Of a stretch of DNA of 37,101 nt, positions 33,317 to 37,101 are shown in pieces. The stretch is from contig NZ_JAHWGL010000042.1 of the NCBI RefSeq assembly GCF_019334315.1, positions 1 to 37,101 on the forward strand, written 5' to 3'. The notes beneath the pieces were generated by a model. The model was not told where the DNA came from. It saw only the letters and a list, made by a program, of their open reading frames with translations, and did not search any database. A program made the translations under genes and the position numbers. Position 1 is the first letter of the stretch. Each line of letters starts with the position of its first letter. This DNA comes from Hymenobacter profundi. Lineage in GTDB: Bacteria > Bacteroidota > Bacteroidia > Cytophagales > Hymenobacteraceae.

Positions 33317-33730
33317 ATGCAACATACTCGCACACTCGAAGATCTGCTGGATACGCAGCAGAAAAAACTCGCTTTTTTTCAGAATCTGCTTTTAATTGCC
33401 GCCGCCGATGGTAAGCTGCAAGAGGAAGAAAGTCAGTTTCTGCTCCAGGTAGGCAACCGTATAGGTCTCACGGCCAAGGACGTACAGCCCCTAGCCGACA
33501 ACCTAGGGGTACTCAGCTTCATTGTGCCCGCCGATGGACCCCAGAAAACCCTGGAACTGCAAACGCTGGTGCAAATGATGTTGCAGGACGGCGATATGGA
33601 CACCCGCGAGTACGACTTGTGCCTGGACTATGCCCGGCGTATCGGCTACAGCAAACAGCTGCTCGACGACATGGTAAGCCAGCTGTCGGGCAACGGCCCC
33701 GCTCCCAATAACCCGCCTACCGTAAGCTAA
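33317..33730 (+). CDS. TerB-like (tellurite-resistance TerB family) protein
   Basis: A 137-residue, all-helical cytoplasmic protein. AAADGKLQEEESQFLLQVGNRIGL and MLQDGDMDTREYDLCLDYARRIG each carry an acidic Asp-Gly loop, the layout of the TerB fold, which binds metal or acts in signalling in other bacteria. The ATG at 33317 is preferred; a GTG at 33272 would add 15 residues unlike the family. No terC, terD or other ter genes are nearby, so tellurite resistance itself is not supported. It converges with the PEGA–SHOCT gene, sharing the symmetric hairpin at 33801–33830. The upstream 559 bp from 32758 holds repeats and a pseudogene but no other intact gene. Confidence 0.8.
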   Translation: MQHTRTLEDLLDTQQKKLAFFQNLLLIAAADGKLQEEESQFLLQVGNRIGLTAKDVQPLADNLGVLSFIVPADGPQKTLELQTLVQMMLQDGDMDTREYDLCLDYARRIGYSKQLLDDMVSQLSGNGPAPNNPPTVS

Positions 33731-33800
33731 GCCCAAGCAGACCAAATTCATCAGACGGCCCAGCCCAATGAATATATAGTGGCTTTGGGCGTAAAAACGG

Positions 33801-33830
33801 AACGCCTGCCCCATATATGGGGCAGGCGTT
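33801..33830. terminator. Symmetric bidirectional terminator
   Basis: A perfect 30-nt palindrome (AACGCCTGCCCCATA and its complement) between the convergent TerB-like and PEGA–SHOCT genes. GTAAAAAC lies on the left and gives a T run for the minus strand. Confidence 0.8.
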
Positions 33831-33856
33831 GACGTATACGGCTGTTAAAGAAACGC

Positions 33857-34351
33857 TTACTCGCCTAGCAGCTTCTTTTTCTGCTGCTCATATTCGGCTT
33901 GGGTGATGATCTTATCGTCGGCTAGTTTCTTGAGCTGCCGTAGTTGCTCGGGTAGGGACGCGTTGTAGGTTGCGGGCGCGGTAGATTGCTCCGCAACGGG
34001 TAGGGAAGAAAGCGGCCGCATTTCGTAGCTGTGTGCTGGCTTGTACTTCATCGTCCACAAAAACGGGAAAAACAGGAAAATACCGCCAATAATAGCCCCG
34101 GCATCCGCTTCTTCATCGCGAGAAAACGACGTGTTTACCGTTTCGTAGCCTTCCTTTTCCAGTCGCACATCGGTGGTAGACCCTACAATCTTAGTGTCCC
34201 GGTGTTGGTAGGGAGTCACGCCCACTGGTTCGCCATTCAGGTACACGCGTGCGCCGGGGGGCGTCGACTGTAGCATGGTGCTGCTAGCACAACTCGACAG
34301 CAGTGTGGTAACGACCAGCGCACCGGCCATAAAACGAAGATGGTTTCTCAT
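33857..34351 (-). CDS. PEGA–SHOCT lipoprotein
   Basis: A 164-residue lipoprotein. The signal MRNHLRFMAGALVVTTLLSSC has a lipobox LSSC (Cys21). A PEGA domain follows (about 29–75) with TPPGARVYLNGEPVGVTPYQHRD and LEKEGYETV. A hydrophobic helix at about 88–103 (AGAIIGGIFLFFPFLW) may insert in a membrane. The C-terminal SHOCT motif LPEQLRQLKKLADDKIITQAEYEQQKKKLLGE occupies the last 35 residues (two shorter segments are LRQLKKLADDKIIT and YEQQKKKLLGE). It is probably a small envelope protein with a scaffold role; SHOCT domains often mediate oligomerisation. It converges with the TerB-like gene. A degraded copy of its 3' end is at 33089–33220. Confidence 0.88.
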   Translation of the reverse strand: MRNHLRFMAGALVVTTLLSSCASSTMLQSTPPGARVYLNGEPVGVTPYQHRDTKIVGSTTDVRLEKEGYETVNTSFSRDEEADAGAIIGGIFLFFPFLWTMKYKPAHSYEMRPLSSLPVAEQSTAPATYNASLPEQLRQLKKLADDKIITQAEYEQQKKKLLGE

Positions 34352-34436
34352 AAATAAAACAACTGTGCATAAGTTAGTGATGCGTCAAGGTACTACTTAT
34401 GCCGAGGTATATGATAAATACTATGTTATTAATCTT

Positions 34437-35258
34437 TTAGCGAACGGGTGGCAGCACCGTAGGTGCCCGAAAAAACTGATCGACTTTCTGGTTGAACTCA
34501 TCGGCGTGCTCTTGCAGGGTGCCGTGGCCGCTGTTAGGTACAATCCAGAGCCAGGCGTGGGGTAGGCTCTGGTAAATAGCCACTGTATGCTCGGCCCGAA
34601 TCACGTCCCGGTCGCCGGCAATGATGAAGGCAGGGGCCTTGACGCCTGCCAGCGCCGAAAGCGGCACGTGGGGTTCGTTCCAGTCGAGAAGAAATACTTT
34701 CCAGTCGTTTTTGCGCTTGGCGTCGGTGAAGGTCTGGCCGTGGCCTTCGCGGTAGCCGCGCCGCATCTGCTGCCACAGCTCCGGGGTTAGGGCAGTAGAG
34801 TCGGGCCAGAGATTGGCGCCCGTGGCGGCCAAGCGTTTCACTTTGCCAGGGTGGCGCAGGGCCAGTACCAGCGCCGTAATGCCGCCGTCGCTCCAACCCA
34901 GCACGTAGGCCGAGTCGAGGCGTAGGTGGGTGAGCAGGGCCGCGCAATCGTCGGCCATCATCTCAAAGCTCAGCGAGTCGCCCGCATCTACGGAGCGGCC
35001 GTGGGCGCGGCTGTCCAGCGCAATTACGCGGTAGCGCTTGGCGAAGTAGGGAATGTTCTTCTCGAAATCCTTGCTGCTACCCCCATTGCCGTGCACCAAC
35101 AGCAAGGGCGCGCCCGCGCCATAGGTTTCGTAGTACAGCCTCACGCCGCGCACGGTGGCATAATGACCGGCCGCTGAATTCTGGCCACGCGGCGCAGCTT
35201 TCTGCCCAAGTGTCTGCTGACTCAACAGCAACAGGAAGAAGAAAAGGTAGCAGCGCAT
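34437..35258 (-). CDS. Secreted alpha/beta hydrolase
   Basis: A 273-residue alpha/beta hydrolase with a signal peptide (CYLFFFLLLLSQQTLG, cleaved near residue 18). The pattern is complete: LLLVHGNGGSSKDFE (52–66), the nucleophile Ser123 in LGWSDGGITAL, Asp216 or Asp218 in IAGDRDVI and His245 in NSGHGTLQEH. It is likely exported to the periplasm and hydrolyses small esters or lactones; no substrate can be named. It is not closely related to the other hydrolase at 27496–28374 (different nucleophile context and no signal there). The gene is alone, with a family B hairpin 56 bp upstream. The gap of 85 bp to the PEGA–SHOCT gene holds no further gene. Confidence 0.92.
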   Translation of the reverse strand: MRCYLFFFLLLLSQQTLGQKAAPRGQNSAAGHYATVRGVRLYYETYGAGAPLLLVHGNGGSSKDFEKNIPYFAKRYRVIALDSRAHGRSVDAGDSLSFEMMADDCAALLTHLRLDSAYVLGWSDGGITALVLALRHPGKVKRLAATGANLWPDSTALTPELWQQMRRGYREGHGQTFTDAKRKNDWKVFLLDWNEPHVPLSALAGVKAPAFIIAGDRDVIRAEHTVAIYQSLPHAWLWIVPNSGHGTLQEHADEFNQKVDQFFRAPTVLPPVR

Positions 35259-35313
35259 GGCAGAAGGTGTAGAAGCTTAGCAGCTGTTTGATTTAATCGA
35301 ATGAGTAATCCGC

Positions 35314-35405
35314 ACGATGTAGAGACGCCTACTTGCGTCTCGTCGTTGAACGATTCAGGCGGCCGACGTTCAACGACGAGACGCAAGTAGGCGTCTCTAC
35401 ATCGT
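35314..35405. repeat. Fold-back repeat, family B copy 3
   Basis: Perfect 39-base arms at 35314–35352 and 35367–35405 around a 14-nt loop. The core arm is TGTAGAGACGCCTACTTGCG. It differs from copies 1 and 2 by GCCTACTTGC instead of GCATACTTGC in the left arm, with the matching change in the right arm (GCAAGTAGGC). Confidence 0.92.
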
Positions 35406-35452
35406 TCTGCAATAAGTAACTCTAAATCTAGCCCAAGTTTCTAGATGAGCAA

Positions 35453-36472
35453 CTACCTCCGCCGCAGGTACAGCAGCGTTGATTTGCCGGAAGGCCCATA
35501 CTTATCATTGATCAAAAAATACCCGCCGCGATACGCCGCCAAACCTTCCCAATTGTAGGTCATGTATTCCTGCGGCAGCTCAAACAACGGCTTCCAACTG
35601 ATTTTGTCGCGCTTATAGTGCAGGCTGATGAGGCGGCAATAGTTCTGGTACTTGCCGTTGCCATCCAGCACCAGGCGGGCTGCGGGGTCGGAGGGGGTAG
35701 GGCGGTACACGCTGTCGTCGGCGCCGTTATAGAAGTAGTTGATGGCCGTGAAGCGGTTCTTGCCCTCATACACCAAATCGGTGATGCGGAAGGGTAGGCG
35801 CTGCACCGGCACGTACTGCGGAATATCGGGCAGGCGGGTAGCGTTGGGAATGCGCAGCGCGTAGTTGTCGTGCCGGAAATAGTTGTACTCAAACAGCAGC
35901 AACAGGCTCTTGTTGTAACCCGTAGCCGCCTCAAAACCGGCGTTGTGAATGTGGGAGTTATCCGTCAAGGCCGGCTTGGGTAGGGGTACTAGGTAGTCCG
36001 TATCCAGCACAATGGTGGCGTCGGCTGCGTGCAACGCGCCTTTTATCAGATAGCAATAGGTAGAAGGCGTGGTAGTTTCGATGGTGAAGTAGGCCGTGTC
36101 GCCTACCAGCGTGATACCCTCCAGACCCTCGTACACCTGGCACGCCGAATCGAGGCGGGCGCGTATCTTTTCCAGGCGCTGAATAGTGTACTTCTGGTAG
36201 GTTATGGCCTGCGTGGTATCCGTCAGCTGCCGGTCGATGCTGATTAGGCTGAGGGCGTATACTTTGGCTTCCGCCCGTTCCTGCAAGCGGCTCTCCGAAA
36301 GTAGGAGCAGCTGATTGCCGTAGGTGAATAGCCCGGAAAACTGGTTGTTGCGGTCGGCTATTTCCTTGGGCAGGTGCAGCGTATGGATGTTAAGCGGAGC
36401 CTTCTTTTGGGCGTTAGCCGGAAGAGCAGATAGCAGCAGGAGCACAAGAAGAAAGGAGTGGAAGCGCGGCAT
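35453..36472 (-). CDS. Secreted phytase-like/beta-propeller protein, function unsure
   Basis: A 339-residue protein with a signal peptide (MPRFHSFLLVLLLLSALPANAQ, cleaved near residue 21). The pattern of repeated short beta strands, with YEGLEGITLVGDTAYFTIE near 114–131 and NWEGLAAYRGGYFLINDKYGPSG near 305–327 (each broken here only for length), is like the 'esterase-like activity of phytase' group, which folds as a beta propeller. I cannot name catalytic residues. The gene may encode a periplasmic enzyme or a ligand-binding propeller. It has no partner gene nearby and is followed by the AT-rich, probably foreign tail on its upstream side (36473–37101). Confidence 0.75.
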   Translation of the reverse strand: MPRFHSFLLVLLLLSALPANAQKKAPLNIHTLHLPKEIADRNNQFSGLFTYGNQLLLLSESRLQERAEAKVYALSLISIDRQLTDTTQAITYQKYTIQRLEKIRARLDSACQVYEGLEGITLVGDTAYFTIETTTPSTYCYLIKGALHAADATIVLDTDYLVPLPKPALTDNSHIHNAGFEAATGYNKSLLLLFEYNYFRHDNYALRIPNATRLPDIPQYVPVQRLPFRITDLVYEGKNRFTAINYFYNGADDSVYRPTPSDPAARLVLDGNGKYQNYCRLISLHYKRDKISWKPLFELPQEYMTYNWEGLAAYRGGYFLINDKYGPSGKSTLLYLRRR

Positions 36473-36557
36473 CAGAAGGGTAGTGAAAGCAGAATGATGC
36501 GCAACGATTGTGAAGTGCTATGCTGAATCCAATTATTCAGTTTCAGTGTACAGTATT

Positions 36558-37097
36558 TCACTTTTTAAACAAGGCAATTTCTCTTTGTTGCACTACAATT
36601 GTATCTCCTGAATTCAGCTGATTTACAACGGCTGAGTTTAAACCGTTCCACTCGCCACTTACAGCTAATGAGCATTTGTTATATTCTGTATCGGATTGAA
36701 TTAGCCAGCTAAAATAAGGGATTGACAGTTTTTTATCTGTGATATTTATAATTCTAATAGGACGGAATTTGCATATTTGTGAATATCCAGTAACTGGTGA
36801 TAAGTCTAAACAGCGTTTACTAGGATACTCTATTTTGATTTGATTGCTTAACTGTTCGCATCGACTAGCTGTTCCGAAAGAAGGAGAAAAAGCTCTAGCA
36901 GAATCAACAGTAGCTAATACAAGTCGATTAGCAATCTGTGATGTTATTTCAGTTTCGATTGTATCAACGTATGTTGGCGATTGCAGAATGATGGATACTT
37001 TCTTGTCAGACTGAAATATTAATTTGTACGCTTCCCTATTGAGTAAGCCAGTGGTTAGTAGAGGTTAAGCCGCTTGTTTAAATTCGAGTGGGGTCAT
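36558..37097 (-). pseudogene. Broken AT-rich gene (in-frame stop after 10 codons), possibly foreign
   Basis: On the minus strand an ATG at 37095–37097 opens MTPLEFKQAA and is followed in the same frame by TAA (37065–37067). The frame then stays open for 168 codons to a TGA at 36558–36560, with no further ATG. The open part contains DLSPVTGYSQICKFRPIRI and GEWNGLNSAVVNQLNSGD and is rich in Ile, Asn and Ser. I recognise no domain. Its base composition is clearly lower in GC than the rest of the window. It could be a decayed gene, a gene cut off from its true start, or a sequencing error at the stop; the start could also lie beyond the window. Confidence 0.5.
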
Positions 37098-37101
37098 AAA
37101 A

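Noticed and set aside
33317..33730. A tellurite-resistance system
   Set aside because: Only a TerB-like fold is present; no terC, terD, terE or other ter partners are nearby.
37065..37101. An insertion-sequence end at the window's right border
   Set aside because: The edge sequence has no visible terminal inverted repeat or transposase motif and the window ends too soon to judge.

Overview
The window looks like a chromosomal segment from a GC-rich Bacteroidota, most likely Hymenobacter or a close relative. This rests on gene content, not on a search: a ftsX–DUF3098–uppP–truB–ribF cluster typical of the phylum, DUF2723 and TamB-like giants, carboxypeptidase-regulatory-like secreted proteins, a porin O/P, few Shine-Dalgarno sequences, and dense CTACC/GGTAG words. 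I see no rRNA, tRNA, CRISPR array, prophage or intact transposase.

Layout, left to right. (1) 1–4930: a GNAT–nitrilase fusion enzyme, a small lipoprotein, and an overlapping ABC ATPase/permease pair. (2) 4966–6788: the two subunits of a 3-oxoacid CoA-transferase, separated by a GxxExxY (PD-(D/E)XK-like) gene framed by 40-bp inverted repeats. (3) 6818–9283: two tandem paralogous secreted proteins with CarboxypepD_reg-like domains. (4) 9368–16603: an envelope/RNA housekeeping run on the minus strand (ftsX, DUF3098, uppP, truB, ribF) preceded by a large DUF2723 membrane protein. (5) 16893–23714: a histidine kinase/response regulator pair converging on a TamB-like protein, with AGCTAAC-type repeats at all three stop codons. 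(6) 23947–27220: tsaD, smpB, an NlpC/P60 hydrolase and an HNH endonuclease on the plus strand. (7) 27496–36472: two alpha/beta hydrolases, a DUF3298 lipoprotein, a fatty-acid hydroxylase-like enzyme, a porin, an unknown protein, a TerB-like protein, a PEGA–SHOCT lipoprotein and a secreted phytase-like protein. (8) 36540–37101: an abruptly AT-rich tail with a broken gene.

The genes are mostly ordinary. The unusual content lies in the gaps between them: at least four families of fold-back repeats sit between genes. Family A (TCATCCTGAGC type) and family B (TGTAGAGACGC type) have several copies each. Their arms stay almost perfectly complementary even where copies differ from one another, and in family A the loop lies in opposite orientations in different copies. 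The inverted-repeat GxxExxY cassette inside the CoA-transferase operon is the best candidate for an undescribed mobile unit. A second copy of the PEGA–SHOCT gene end and its terminator, interrupted by a family B hairpin, shows that these elements take part in local gene decay.
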